From positions 1 to 64,000 of the forward strand of contig JBHHZE010000010.1 in NCBI GenBank assembly GCA_046757925.1: a stretch of 64,000 nt of DNA. Reading direction: 5' to 3'. Positions 17,280 to 25,943 of this stretch are shown here, piece by piece. The number at the start of each line of letters is the position of its first letter. Position 1 is the stretch's first letter. The position numbers and the translations under genes were made by a program. The notes under the pieces were generated by a model. It was not told where the DNA came from, searched no databases, and was given only the letters and a program-made list of their open reading frames with translations. The stretch comes from JAZDCZ01 sp046757925 (GTDB taxonomy: Bacteria > Gemmatimonadota > Gemmatimonadetes > Gemmatimonadales > GWC2-71-9).

Positions 17280-17299
17280 GAACTCACCCCCTTGAGTTC
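17280..17299. promoter_or_regulatory. Inverted repeat upstream of the cysteine-rich peptide operon
   Basis: GAACTCA and TGAGTTC form a perfect 7-bp inverted repeat around CCCCCT. It lies 57-76 bases upstream of the GTG start of the two-gene operon, where an operator or leader hairpin would be expected. The function is inferred from position only. Confidence 0.4.
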
Positions 17300-17483
17300 A
17301 CCCAACCACATATTGGGAAACCATAGCCTACGATAAGACATACCGGACGAAATGGTATCATTTGGATTGACCCCCCACTCATCGAATGTGGGTAGCGGGT
17401 CACGAATGGGGTCTTGACAAGCTGGCGGCCGGGCGGAACTTGGGGATTAGAATCAACGCTCTAGGAGCCTGGATGCTTTCCAG

Positions 17484-17496
17484 CCCCCCCCCCCCC
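17484..17496 (+). repeat. Homopolymeric C tract (13 C)
   Basis: Thirteen consecutive C bases, about 37 bases before the ATG of the AraC pseudogene. Tracts this long are prone to slippage during replication and can switch expression. Here the downstream gene is already broken, so it may be a relic, or a sequencing-prone site. Confidence 0.8.
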
Positions 17497-17533
17497 GCAT
17501 TTTGCCTGAGTACGGCCACAGAAGCGGTGCCCG

Positions 17534-18027
17534 ATGCCGCATATAGCCCACACCGTCCTGCCGGAGGACATGGTCGCAAGGGTAAGGACGGCCTTCCCTA
17601 GCGCGCAACTCACTGAAGTCCAACTCAGCAATGTGCTGGACATCGTAGCAACGACAAGTTTCGCGGCACTGTTCGTCGATCGCCGGTCGCTCGAACTGGG
17701 TGGCTGGGCCGCGATGGCCAGGCTTAAAGCCCGATTCCCCTCCACCGTAGTTGTCGCCTACTTGCAGGACACGCACGACGTAACCCGCCTGGCGTTCGAG
17801 CTAGGCCGCATCCAGATCGACGAGATCTGTGTTGCAGGCGGTGAGGACCACCCCGATCCAGCGAGCGGGTGGGACTCTCACTCGGCTACAGCTCAGGCAC
17901 CGCTTTCTTCAATGCCTGCCACAATACCGTTCACGCTACGCCCGGTGAAATCGCACAGGGCGGAGGCGTGCGGTTCATCGCCGAGCGGTTCCGCGACATA
18001 ATTGAGACTTCAGGCGCTGTGAGGTAG
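17534..18027 (+). pseudogene. AraC-type regulator pseudogene (internal deletion and frameshift)
   Basis: Frame 2 from the ATG at 17534 gives a receiver-like first half (FAALFVDRRSLELGGWAAMA, then VVVAYLQDTHDVTRLAFELG), akin to the AraC-like protein at 13930. After about residue 105 this frame loses sense. From about 17870 another frame gives VGLSLGYSSGTAFFNACHNT followed by VHATPGEIAQGG, a typical second AraC helix-turn-helix and tail, ending at the TAG at 18025-18027. The middle, including the first HTH, is missing. This is therefore a decayed gene that suffered a deletion of roughly 70-90 codons with a change of frame. Confidence 0.75.
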
Positions 18028-18110
18028 AACAGGTTGAATTAGCCTGGCCCTACTCACCTGATTCTGACTCACAACTCGAACGTGTGAAGCCCAAGCGAGT
18101 CGCTCACTCG

Positions 18111-19337
18111 TCATTCTACTTTCTCGAAGCCCCAAAACAGATCATCGACCGTCCACGAACTCACGTGCCTTCCGCTCGTCTCTGCCATTTGAAGGAACCC
18201 GTCACTGAACCCACTAGCCGACACGAACAGGAGTGGCGCCTCGGGCTCGAGCGCCCTGCGCGCCCAGGCACCGTGCTTGCCGCTCGCCGCGACACGGTCC
18301 AGATCTCGCAAGTGATTGATAAAAGTACGCGATCCCAAGGGTCGCCTGCGGTGCTTGATCGCACCGGAAAGAACCCGCCCATCTACTAGTTCACACGCGA
18401 GGTCGATCTCGAGCGCTTCTCTATTGCGGTCTCGGCCCTCCCATCGTCCCCACTCACGTACAATCGGGAGCCCCAGTTGCGCCTGGCGGCGGTAGTAGGC
18501 CTGTTCCACAACGCGTTCGAACACAAACCCCATGTGAGTTTGAAACATAGACCGCAGCCGTGTCCTCCAGAGTTCCGCGGGATCCGTCACCTCGAGTGCG
18601 GTCTCGTAAGGCGCGACGAGCGCGTAGAAGAACGCCATGGCCGGATCGGCGATACGGTAGAAAAACGGTGTGGTCCGGTCTGCCCCTATGTTCCGGTCCC
18701 TACGAACGTAGTCCAGGTCGATCAGTTGTTCGATTCGGTGTCTGAAACCCTTGTCGACCTCCAGCCCTGTTCGCTGCCCGATCTCGCTCAGGCGGGTGCG
18801 CCCGCTGCCAATCCCCATCAGGATCTCCTGGTACTTGGAGACGTCGATGAGTCCCTCCTCTTGGTGGATCGCGGTCTCGATCTGGAGCCGGACTTCACCT
18901 CTGGGCGAAAGCAACAGGTCCCGCACGTTTCTGCCGACGGAGCGCCCCTGCTTGACCGGTGCGAGATAGCGTGGCACACCGCCAAACGCACCGTAGACGC
19001 GCAATCGGTCGTGGTGACTGTATCCCCGCACCATGCGGGCGGCATTCCAGTAGTCGAACGGAGAGAGCTTCGCCTGCCAGTCGAACCACCCGTAGAGCGG
19101 CGACCCGCCCTGGGCCAGCGCGCCGAGCGTACCGACTGCAGACCCCGAGAAGACGACGAGCATATGGCGGCGTGGGTCGAGTCGCTCCCAGACCGCGTTG
19201 AACTCCGAAGCCGCCTCACGGAGCCCGGCCTCATCTTGCGCCAGGTATTGGACCTCGTCGAGTACGACCACAAGGGGCCTGCCGGGCTTGAGGGATACCA
19301 GCATCCGGAAGACGGTCCGCCACAGTGAAGAATCCAC
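18111..19337 (-). pseudogene. AAA ATPase of the archaeal-ATPase/DUF234 family, N-terminally truncated (no Walker A)
   Basis: The 408-codon frame starts right before Walker B (VVVLDEVQYL, residues about 22-31). It continues with the family's sensor and arm segments (VVFSGSAVG; YWNAARMVRGY; GGVPRYLAPV), a winged helix (about 180-220) and the C-terminal nuclease-like domain (EIDLACELVDGRVLSGAIKHR). Family members are normally some 80-100 residues longer and begin with a P-loop (GxxxxGKT), which is absent here and not found in the 200 bases upstream. The GTG start at 19337 has no good ribosome site. This is probably a decayed gene, although the frame itself is intact. Confidence 0.7.
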
Positions 19338-19657
19338 TCACGGCGCTCAGCTAGACCGAAGCGAGCACAAGAGGTTAGCGGAGTATGCGGACAGAGTGGA
19401 GCGGGTGCAGGACGCGTTGGACGTGGGGGCGCTCGGGCAGGAGACGATCCACTAGGACGAACCAGACCCGGTGTGCATCGGGTAGTATCAAAGAGCGCTA
19501 GCTCACTACCGCCAACGGAATTCTTTGAGAGTGAATGGCACGGCAATCATGGAGCGCTCCCGCCGCCGACTCGGCTGCAACCTTCGCCGGACCTGGCGCA
19601 TCTAACTTGGTAGAGACGAAACGAATTGAGAAGCGTGGAAGTAGGAGGCGCAAGCAA
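19338..19657. other. Remnant region without an intact gene
   Basis: This stretch should have held the missing N-terminus of the ATPase. On the plus strand an open fragment at about 19361-19455 encodes a helical, charged stretch (EHKRLAEYADRVERVQDALD...) ending in TAG, which reads like the tail of another gene but lacks a start and recognisable family. I see no intact gene here. Confidence 0.45.
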
Positions 19658-19879
19658 ATGATTCTTAGACACGACGAAGTCGGACGCAAGGCATTGCGAG
19701 TAACTGCCGAGGACGGCAAGCCGGTACGAGTGAGTGGTTGCCACACAGGGCATCACGGCCCCGGATTCGAGATCTTCGATGAAATGGGAAGCACAATTGG
19801 CACCGTGTGCCGTCCGGAAGGTAGGCCGCGGTTCGGACGCAGCCAGGAGACACTCTACCTATGTCGTGACAGGCATTGA
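19658..19879 (+). CDS. Small hypothetical protein (73 aa)
   Basis: The ATG at 19658 is preceded by GGAGG ten bases upstream, and the gene is followed by a good rho-independent terminator, so it is probably real. The product (MILRHDEVGRKALRVTAEDG...) is predicted mostly beta-stranded, with glycine-rich turns and HTGHHGPG. It lacks a signal peptide or membrane segment. A longer in-frame start at 19535 would add a low-complexity N-terminus and is less likely. I do not recognise the family. Confidence 0.55.
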   Translation: MILRHDEVGRKALRVTAEDGKPVRVSGCHTGHHGPGFEIFDEMGSTIGTVCRPEGRPRFGRSQETLYLCRDRH

Positions 19880-19914
19880 GCCCGCTTTGGAGTGCTCCTG
19901 TTTCCAGATAGATA

Positions 19915-19937
19915 GCCCCGGCACTGCCGGGGCTTTT
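19915..19937 (+). terminator. Rho-independent terminator
   Basis: GCCCCGGC and GCCGGGGC form an 8-bp GC-rich stem with the loop ACT, followed by TTTT. It lies 35 bases after the small hypothetical gene on the same strand. Confidence 0.75.
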
Positions 19938-19964
19938 CTCGTTCAACACCAACAGCCCTATTTC

Positions 19965-20391
19965 TCATTCATGAGCCTGGCTGCGAAGTTCAGCCACCTG
20001 GTCCGGCATGCCCTCGCGTCCGGGCACCTGCGCAAACTCACTGGCCCACCTGTCGAGATATTCCCAGTCAATTTCGGCACCCTTGCGTCGTACCACGGTG
20101 GCCGCATCCTCCAGATCTCTCGGCCGACCCGCAAACAACTTGTGCAGAATCAAATCTTCGGCGCTCGCAAACGGCACTGACTCACCACCAAGATCTACCA
20201 CCACAGCACGGCACGGAGAGTTCGCTGGGAGCCACCCCGAGAGTTACGTCGATATCTTCGCTGAGGCGGGGACGGCCGTGCAGTAGAACAGCCTGGCCAC
20301 CGATCAACATGAACGGAAGCCGACGCCGTCGCAATTCACGCGACATGCTTCCGATGAAGGTGGAAAAATCAGGTGATCGGGGAGAGTCCAT
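19965..20391 (-). pseudogene. Nucleotidyltransferase (MNT/AbiEii-like toxin) pseudogene
   Basis: Two frames cover one gene. The first (20391 down to about 20182) gives the N-terminus with the nucleotidyltransferase core FMLIGGQAVLLHGRPRLSED and IDVTLGV, containing GG...D-x-D. The second (about 20204 to 19965) gives the C-terminal half, VPFASAEDLILHKLFAGRPR followed by DLEDAATVVRR, typical of these proteins. The two meet within about 20 bases, so about 60-70 codons of the middle, including the third catalytic acid region, are lost with a frame change. The intact family is about 170-190 residues. The small gene upstream overlaps its start by 23 bases and would be the cognate partner. Confidence 0.75.
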
Positions 20392-20584
20392 TCACCGCAC
20401 GGGCCACGGCCAGGCTGGAGTCCAGTTCCGCCTTCCAGTCGTTTCGGCCTGACGCGCCCAACGCACGCGCCTCTACCCACAACGCTGTAAACGTCTCCAA
20501 AGCCTCGGCGTATGTCAGCCTCTCGAGAGCCTCACTTTGATGACGTCTCTCCAGTTCTTCGAGCCGCCGCGACGAACGAATCAT
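20369..20584 (-). CDS. Small antitoxin-like partner of the broken nucleotidyltransferase
   Basis: A 71-residue acidic, helical protein (RRLEELERRHQSEALERLTY...) overlapping the start of the nucleotidyltransferase pseudogene by 23 bases. Small helical proteins directly upstream of such nucleotidyltransferases are commonly their antitoxins or partners. The assignment rests on context and size only. With the toxin broken, this gene may be an orphan. Confidence 0.45.
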   Translation of the reverse strand: MIRSSRRLEELERRHQSEALERLTYAEALETFTALWVEARALGASGRNDWKAELDSSLAVARAVNGLSPIT

Positions 20585-20614
20585 TACACCGCAATATAAT
20601 CTATGTTTCCACGA

Positions 20615-21667
20615 CTAGATCTCTACCACGACCTTCCCCATCTGCGCCCCCCTCTGCAAACGCTCGAACGCAGCAACTCCATCTTCGAGCTGAAACGTGC
20701 AATCCACCGTGGGCCTCAAATGCCCTTGTCCCAGGAGCCCTATTATCTCGCGATACTCCCTGGCGTTGCCCATGGTGGAACCCAAAATCGAAAACTGATA
20801 CCAGAACAATCGTCGCACGTCGGTCACGAGTTTGTGACCCGTGGTGCCGCCGCAGGTCACCAATCGCCCGGCCTTTGCCAACATGCGAACGGAATCCTCC
20901 CAGGTCTCTTCCCCCACATTCTCCACCACAACGTCTACACCGCGCTTTCTTGTCAGTTTGCGAACTTCCTTGACAACATCCGAGCGCTGTCGATTTATCG
21001 TCGCATCGGCCCCGGCCGCCTTGGCCGCCGCGAGTTTTTCGTCACTCGACGACGTAACGATTGCAAAGGCCCCCACGAGCTTCGCGATCTTTAGTGCAAC
21101 ACCGGCTACCCCACCCCCGGCTCCCCAGATGAACACAGACTCGCCGGCCCGGAGCTTCGCCCGCCCCATCAGCATACGCCACGCCGTGAGCGTAACTAGC
21201 GAGTATGCGGCAGCTTCCGCCCAGCTGATTTTCGGATGTGGCGCGGGAGGTACGGGAATCACTGCGACGTTCTGTTCCGGCACCACGATGTACTCCGCCA
21301 GTGTACCCGGAATATGCTCGCCAAGTAGTCTGTACGTGTCACACAGCGAGTGCTCACCTGCGATACATTGATCGCACTTGTAACAGGAAATACCCGGATT
21401 GATCATCACGCGGTCGGCCGGCCGGACTGTCGTCACCGCAGAGCCTACCTCGTCCACCACGCCCGCACCGTCACCTCCCAAAATGTGCGGCAACGAAAGT
21501 TCTAGCCCCGGCAGTCCCCTGAGCGTCCAGAGATCGAGGTGGTTGAGCGCCGCGGCGGCAAGCTTGATCCTGACGTCGCCGTCATGCAATACGGCCGGCT
21601 TCGCAACGTCGGCGAGTTCGAGTTGCGAGAAGTCGCCGTGCCCCCTCATTACGAGCGCTCTCATCAT
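20615..21667 (-). CDS. Zinc-type alcohol dehydrogenase / quinone oxidoreductase (MDR superfamily)
   Basis: A 350-residue medium-chain dehydrogenase/reductase. It has the GroES-like N-terminal domain with NHLDLWTLRG and GGDGAGVVDEVG, the four-cysteine structural zinc lobe (CYKCDQCIAGEHSLC), and a Rossmann NAD(P) domain with GAGGGVAGVALKIAKL. The catalytic-zinc Cys typical of alcohol dehydrogenases is replaced near residue 42 by the NHLD segment, as in many zinc-containing homologues of unknown substrate. An in-frame Met immediately follows the first. It is a single gene with no operon partner; the substrate is unknown. Confidence 0.88.
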   Translation of the reverse strand: MMRALVMRGHGDFSQLELADVAKPAVLHDGDVRIKLAAAALNHLDLWTLRGLPGLELSLPHILGGDGAGVVDEVGSAVTTVRPADRVMINPGISCYKCDQCIAGEHSLCDTYRLLGEHIPGTLAEYIVVPEQNVAVIPVPPAPHPKISWAEAAAYSLVTLTAWRMLMGRAKLRAGESVFIWGAGGGVAGVALKIAKLVGAFAIVTSSSDEKLAAAKAAGADATINRQRSDVVKEVRKLTRKRGVDVVVENVGEETWEDSVRMLAKAGRLVTCGGTTGHKLVTDVRRLFWYQFSILGSTMGNAREYREIIGLLGQGHLRPTVDCTFQLEDGVAAFERLQRGAQMGKVVVEI

Positions 21668-21721
21668 CTTGGTTGTTGCACTGAATGGTCTGGGATAAAC
21701 AGAGTCAGTGATTGAGGAAGG

Positions 21722-23971
21722 TCAACGACGGAACGACGGCGTCACCAACTGATCGCCATCACCCTGACGTGGGACCTCGACCGGATCCGAACCCGCCGTT
21801 AGCGGAATCAAATAGAGGCGGTTTTGGGTACCGTTCGGTCCCTGCGCCGACACCGTTGCGGCAATCAGATCCCCTGCAGCCGAGACAGCGAAATCGGTGA
21901 CCGGCAGTCCGACCGGTGTCAGATCCGATGATTCACCGGTAAAGTTCAACTTCACGATCTTCCTGGTCTGCGGCCCGCCCTTACGTTCTTCCGCAATGTA
22001 GGCAATGGCGGAATCGCCAATCCATGCCGGCATTGTCTCGTTGGTCGCGGACCGCGTAAAGTTCCGCTGATTCGTGCCGTCCAAGTCCATCAAGTAGATT
22101 TCGAAATTGCCATCCCGATTCGTCACAAATGCAATCGCCTTGCCATTGGGTGAAACGGCAGGCTGCAGGCTGGGCGCGGTCCCCTGTGTAAGCTGCCGTT
22201 GCTCCGAACCATCCGCGTTCATAATCCAAATCTGCACCCCACCCATCGCATCCGACTCGTAAACGATGTGCTCGCCGTCCGGCGCCCAGTCGAAAGACCC
22301 TTCCAGGGCGGGTGTCTTAGTCAATCGAACCGGATTCAACCCACCGGCATCGACGACGTAGATGTCGAGGTTTCCACCCTGATCGGAAACATAGGCGATC
22401 TTAGAGCCATCTGGTGAAAAGATCGCGTTCAGTTCGCCACCCGGCAGATCGGTCACTCTGTGGATCTGGCCGGGTTGGTCGCGGTTCAACGTATATATGT
22501 CGGCGTTGCCGCCACGGGTGGACGTGATCAGAATCTCACCCTGCACAAAGAACGTCGCGGTGTCAGCCGAGCCCCACGGTGTACCGGCAGTCACCTTCGC
22601 CGTCCCAAATCCAACGGCCGAGACTCTACCCTGCTCGTCGACCTTGACCACTGACGTATCGCTAGCTGTCCACGTAACGCTCGTGGCCTCACTCACAGGC
22701 GTACCAGACTCGTCGGTAAACGAAGCCTTGAGTTCCCGTTGCTGGCCCTTTCCTATCCCGACAATATCGGCGTCCAATACGAGCCCGCCGGCAATGATGT
22801 CGATCTCCCATTTCACATCGAGTCCCTCACCGGGCGGTTTCACCGTGAGGGTGGTGTGTCCTATCGCCTTACCGGTGAGAACACCGGTCTTCGTATCGAA
22901 GCTGGCGATCGAGGTATCAGGCATGCCCCAAAACAAGGGGGCTTCCGGCACGGGGGTCTCGTCCTCCGCCAGCGCCGCGGCGCTAAAGGTGCGTGTACCT
23001 CCCAGCGGTACCGCGACCGGACCTTCCTTGGTAGAGGGCTTCACCGTCAAGAATTCCACCGGCCGATGCACCGTTACCGGCAGCCGGTTCTCCTGGCCAA
23101 AACCACTCGCAACGATCTCCGCCTTGCCGGCCTTGACCGCCGTGGCAACGCCCAGAGGCGAAACCGTCACCACTGCGGGATCGGTCGAGCGCCACACCAG
23201 GCTCCTGGGTGAAAGCGGCCGGTTGTTCTGCTCCGGTACGATCACCTCAACGGTATCGAGGTTATTCGGTGAAAGAGGCAGTACCGGAGTCGTGAACGCG
23301 AACTTGGTCTGCGCCACCTGCACCGTGGCTCGAGCGGAAAGCCCACCCGGCGTCGTGACCTCAATGCCTCCCTGGCCCGGTGAGACACCCGTCACGATCC
23401 CCTCGTGCGTGATCGTGGCCACGTCCTCGCGCAGCGATCTCCAAGTTACGGCGGTAGGCGCCGCCACCGATCCGTCATCTTTCAGGAATTGTGGCTGAAC
23501 TCGCACATCCTCCAACGGGAGCAACCGCACCAGATTGGGAGAGATCTGGATGATGGTCGCCGTGCCGACCCCGGCACCGGGTTGCGCTGCCGCACCGGCG
23601 TCAACCACCTGAACCGCCGCCGAGGCCTTCTGTCCACCCGCCCTGACCTCGATCGACGCGACACCCTGCGATACGGAGATTACGTTCGCCAGTCCGGCCA
23701 TGCTGGGATCTTCCTCCACCCGCACCACCCCGGGGTCGCTACTTATCCAGGCAAACTTCGCGTCAGGAACGTTGTCACCACGCTGGTCGTAAGCGGAGGC
23801 TAGAAGCTGGCCGCTTTCTCCGAGGGACAACGTAAGAGTGACGGGAGCGAGTTGAACCTCCGCAATCCTTTGCCCGGACAGCCCCATGGGAGACAGCGTA
23901 CTGAGAAGAACCGGGACGACGATTGCCAAACATCCGGATCGCGGCGGATCGAGTCTGAACAGACGAGACAC
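21722..23971 (-). CDS. Secreted protein with Ig-like (BIG2) domains and a C-terminal TolB-type beta-propeller
   Basis: A 749-residue exported protein. A signal peptide (about 1-33, ending near GLSGQ) is followed by about five bacterial Ig-like (group 2) domains, recognisable by repeated WxSxDPxVVxV and GxATVxA.G patterns (about 40-480). The second part (about 490-740) holds WD40-like/PD40 repeats: FSPDGSKIAYVSDQGGNLDI, WAPDGEHIVYESDA and VSPNGKAIAFVTNRDGNFEI. Such proteins are surface or periplasmic binding proteins. No enzyme domain is seen. It is monocistronic; the adjacent dehydrogenase ends 55 bases downstream. Confidence 0.85.
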   Translation of the reverse strand: MSRLFRLDPPRSGCLAIVVPVLLSTLSPMGLSGQRIAEVQLAPVTLTLSLGESGQLLASAYDQRGDNVPDAKFAWISSDPGVVRVEEDPSMAGLANVISVSQGVASIEVRAGGQKASAAVQVVDAGAAAQPGAGVGTATIIQISPNLVRLLPLEDVRVQPQFLKDDGSVAAPTAVTWRSLREDVATITHEGIVTGVSPGQGGIEVTTPGGLSARATVQVAQTKFAFTTPVLPLSPNNLDTVEVIVPEQNNRPLSPRSLVWRSTDPAVVTVSPLGVATAVKAGKAEIVASGFGQENRLPVTVHRPVEFLTVKPSTKEGPVAVPLGGTRTFSAAALAEDETPVPEAPLFWGMPDTSIASFDTKTGVLTGKAIGHTTLTVKPPGEGLDVKWEIDIIAGGLVLDADIVGIGKGQQRELKASFTDESGTPVSEATSVTWTASDTSVVKVDEQGRVSAVGFGTAKVTAGTPWGSADTATFFVQGEILITSTRGGNADIYTLNRDQPGQIHRVTDLPGGELNAIFSPDGSKIAYVSDQGGNLDIYVVDAGGLNPVRLTKTPALEGSFDWAPDGEHIVYESDAMGGVQIWIMNADGSEQRQLTQGTAPSLQPAVSPNGKAIAFVTNRDGNFEIYLMDLDGTNQRNFTRSATNETMPAWIGDSAIAYIAEERKGGPQTRKIVKLNFTGESSDLTPVGLPVTDFAVSAAGDLIAATVSAQGPNGTQNRLYLIPLTAGSDPVEVPRQGDGDQLVTPSFRR

Positions 23972-24333
23972 GTGTAGTAGACCTAACTATCTGCCATAAC
24001 AGAACATAAGAATCGCAAACGTAAGTCCCGATTGGCTCCGATGTCAAGGTAATAGGTCACAAGATCGTCCGCTCGCAAGCAGCATCACCAGCTTCCAACC
24101 TTGCTCGTCCCCAGACCTGCCGCCCCAAAAAACATTGGATCCCCGGACGTGGCGGGTCTACCTCAGGGACCTGCCGTGGGAGCATGATGACCTGGGGAGA
24201 GGTGGCTTGGTCTAGCCAAGAGAGGGACCGTGTCGCCATCTTTATAGGGCGCGTTTGCGGCATTGGTCCACGGGGGCGACCGGGGGCTCCGAGACCAGCG
24301 CTATCGTAGCTTCCTTTCCGTGAGAGGGCTTTC
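23972..24333. other. Intergenic region, nothing recognised
   Basis: About 360 bases between divergent genes. It contains G-rich and C-rich stretches and a short minus-strand frame (68 codons, 24057-24263) that lacks a ribosome site and looks accidental. I checked for tRNA, SRP RNA, RNase P RNA and tmRNA signatures and saw none. An unrecognised structured RNA cannot be excluded. Confidence 0.4.
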
Positions 24334-25299
24334 GTGATGATGACAACCGAACATGCCCCCGACTTAGACCAGACTCTAGCACGGGTTTACGCTTTTCTGG
24401 CCAAGCGCAAGACCAAGACGGGTGTTCTGGCCCGCCTCATGTTTCGACCCGACCCCAACGATCAGCAACTAGTAGAGCATTTGATCCGCGAACGCCGGCT
24501 CCGGACTCGGATGGACGGGAGCGTAGAGGGCTCGTTGGTAACCACCGCCTGGACCGCTTGGGAGCTACTCGAATTGGGGTGCCCAGCCGACGCCTGTGGA
24601 GTCATCCGGATGCTGGGGTATCTCTTGGCCCGGCAGGACAAACCGGGCCATGCGTTCGAAGGTTGCACGCCTATCACCCACGCGGGCGGCAAGTGCTATC
24701 ACTCGGCCAAGGGTTTCTTCTCGGCCGGGACGCGAGACGAAACCATTGCGCCTCTGCGGTTTCCATCGGGGGTCGAAATCGAGGGAGAGGAAGCCGCGCG
24801 TATGGCTGCCAGCTGCTTCACGTTGCGAGTGGTCCTGCGGGCCGGCGAGGGACATCGCAAAGCAGTGCGACAGCACGTGGAGAGCCTGCTGGCGCTCGCC
24901 GACTCCTGGAAACCCGGTGACCACGATTTTTCTCCCGAGCTCTTTCTCTTCGTACTCGGAGCTCTCGCGTTGGCTCCATTGGATTACCGCCCCAAGCTCA
25001 ATGACCATGTTGCACGGTTCCTCCAGTTGCAAGAGCCGTCTGGAGAAGTGCCTAACACCGACATCTTTCACATGCTCGACATGCTTGCGTCAATTCCGAG
25101 TCCGGCTGTCCGTGAGGCCATGAAAAAAACCGTGCCCCTGCTGGCCGAGATGCAAACGGAAAGCGGCGCTTTCGACCGTGAGGAGAGCGAGATCAAGGCG
25201 CTCATTGGACTCCGCGCACTCTCTTTGGTGGGCGACACCACTAGGCGGTCAGGTGGTTGGCGGCGCGGATTGTCCACAATAGCCCAACCAGCACACTAG
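24334..25299 (+). CDS. Alpha/alpha-toroid (terpene cyclase/prenyltransferase-like) protein
   Basis: A 321-residue all-helical protein with repeating helix pairs and motifs such as TAWTAWELLELG and AASCFTLRVVLRAG, and the tail PLLAEMQTESGAFDREESEIKALIGLRAL. This is typical of the squalene-hopene cyclase and prenyltransferase toroid fold. It lacks a visible DxDD catalytic motif or QW repeats, so cyclase activity is doubtful. A squalene/phytoene synthase is encoded 8 kb away, but nothing links the two directly. Its 3' end overlaps that of the convergent transporter gene by 59 bases. Confidence 0.6.
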   Translation: MMMTTEHAPDLDQTLARVYAFLAKRKTKTGVLARLMFRPDPNDQQLVEHLIRERRLRTRMDGSVEGSLVTTAWTAWELLELGCPADACGVIRMLGYLLARQDKPGHAFEGCTPITHAGGKCYHSAKGFFSAGTRDETIAPLRFPSGVEIEGEEAARMAASCFTLRVVLRAGEGHRKAVRQHVESLLALADSWKPGDHDFSPELFLFVLGALALAPLDYRPKLNDHVARFLQLQEPSGEVPNTDIFHMLDMLASIPSPAVREAMKKTVPLLAEMQTESGAFDREESEIKALIGLRALSLVGDTTRRSGGWRRGLSTIAQPAH

Positions 25300-25882
25300 C
25301 CAGGGCAGTAGCCCGGACCAGGGTCCTCGAGAACGCCGCTCTCGAGACCGCCAGCGCGGCCAGTGCCGCATAGCAAGCCATCCCCAGCACCGTACCCACG
25401 CTGAAAGCGATCAGGTAACCGAGAGCAGTTCGGAAATCGGGCAATAGCGTGACAGGGATGAGTGCCACGACCGGCGTACTCCCGGCCAGGCCGTGAACAG
25501 CGCCGACTCCCGTACATAGCAACCGGCTCCGCCGCTCATGGGGATCGCACTTTACGCCTGCGGCAGACCGGACGCGTTGAGGCAACCGATGCGCCGTTCG
25601 AGTTGCCCAAATGCCAAGTCCCAGGATGGTGAGCCCAACCGCCAACTCCGCCCACAAGGCCAGTTGCCGCGGTAGCGTCATCCCCGTCCATGCGACAACC
25701 GCCCCGATGATCACCACCACCGCGGAATGTCCTATACCCCAGCGAATCCCAAAGCCCACGGCAGCTCCGGGAACTGGGCGGCTGCTCACAAATGTGCTCA
25801 CCGCTACGACGTGATCCGCCTCTAGGGCATGGGCAACCCCTAAACTCAGGGCTGCAGCATAAGCAAACCAGATGCCGGCCAT
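25241..25882 (-). CDS. NiCoT/UreH-like nickel (cobalt) transporter
   Basis: A 213-residue protein with about six hydrophobic helices. The second half of the first helix carries HALEADH (His18...Asp23-His24), the HX4DH metal signature of NiCoT and RcnA/UreH-type transporters. A second conserved stretch, VHGLAGSTPVVALIPV, is typical of the UreH-like branch. I chose the ATG at 25882; the 62 codons upstream of it in the longer frame overlap the divergent RNase H gene and are not membrane-like. There are no nickel enzymes nearby. Direction of transport cannot be told. Confidence 0.75.
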   Translation of the reverse strand: MAGIWFAYAAALSLGVAHALEADHVVAVSTFVSSRPVPGAAVGFGIRWGIGHSAVVVIIGAVVAWTGMTLPRQLALWAELAVGLTILGLGIWATRTAHRLPQRVRSAAGVKCDPHERRSRLLCTGVGAVHGLAGSTPVVALIPVTLLPDFRTALGYLIAFSVGTVLGMACYAALAALAVSRAAFSRTLVRATALASVLVGLLWTIRAANHLTA

Positions 25883-25907
25883 TGCACTCCATGGTGTCGT
25901 ATTGCGA

Positions 25908-25913
25908 TATAAT
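25908..25913 (+). promoter_or_regulatory. -10 box upstream of RNase H gene
   Basis: A perfect TATAAT lies 30 bases before the RNase H start codon. The matching -35 is unclear (TTGCAC with a 20-base gap, or ACTCCA with 16). It sits in the 61-base divergent region shared with the transporter gene. Confidence 0.45.
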
Positions 25914-25943
25914 ACTCTCGGGTTTTCACAACGGATTTTAGCG

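Noticed and set aside
17413..17445. TTGACA with TAGAAT as promoter of the AraC pseudogene
   Set aside because: Spacer is about 28 bases, too long for a sigma-70 promoter.
17386..17601. 71-codon plus-strand frame around the poly-C tract
   Set aside because: Proline run from the C tract; no ribosome site, overlaps the pseudogene.
18477..19328. 283-codon plus-strand frame opposite the ATPase
   Set aside because: Antisense to the ATPase gene, whose domains are recognisable; no ribosome site.
23972..24333. Possible tmRNA or SRP RNA (GGGGGCGACC-like stretch)
   Set aside because: Resembles the tmRNA 5' end for only ten bases; no tRNA-like acceptor or tag reading frame found.
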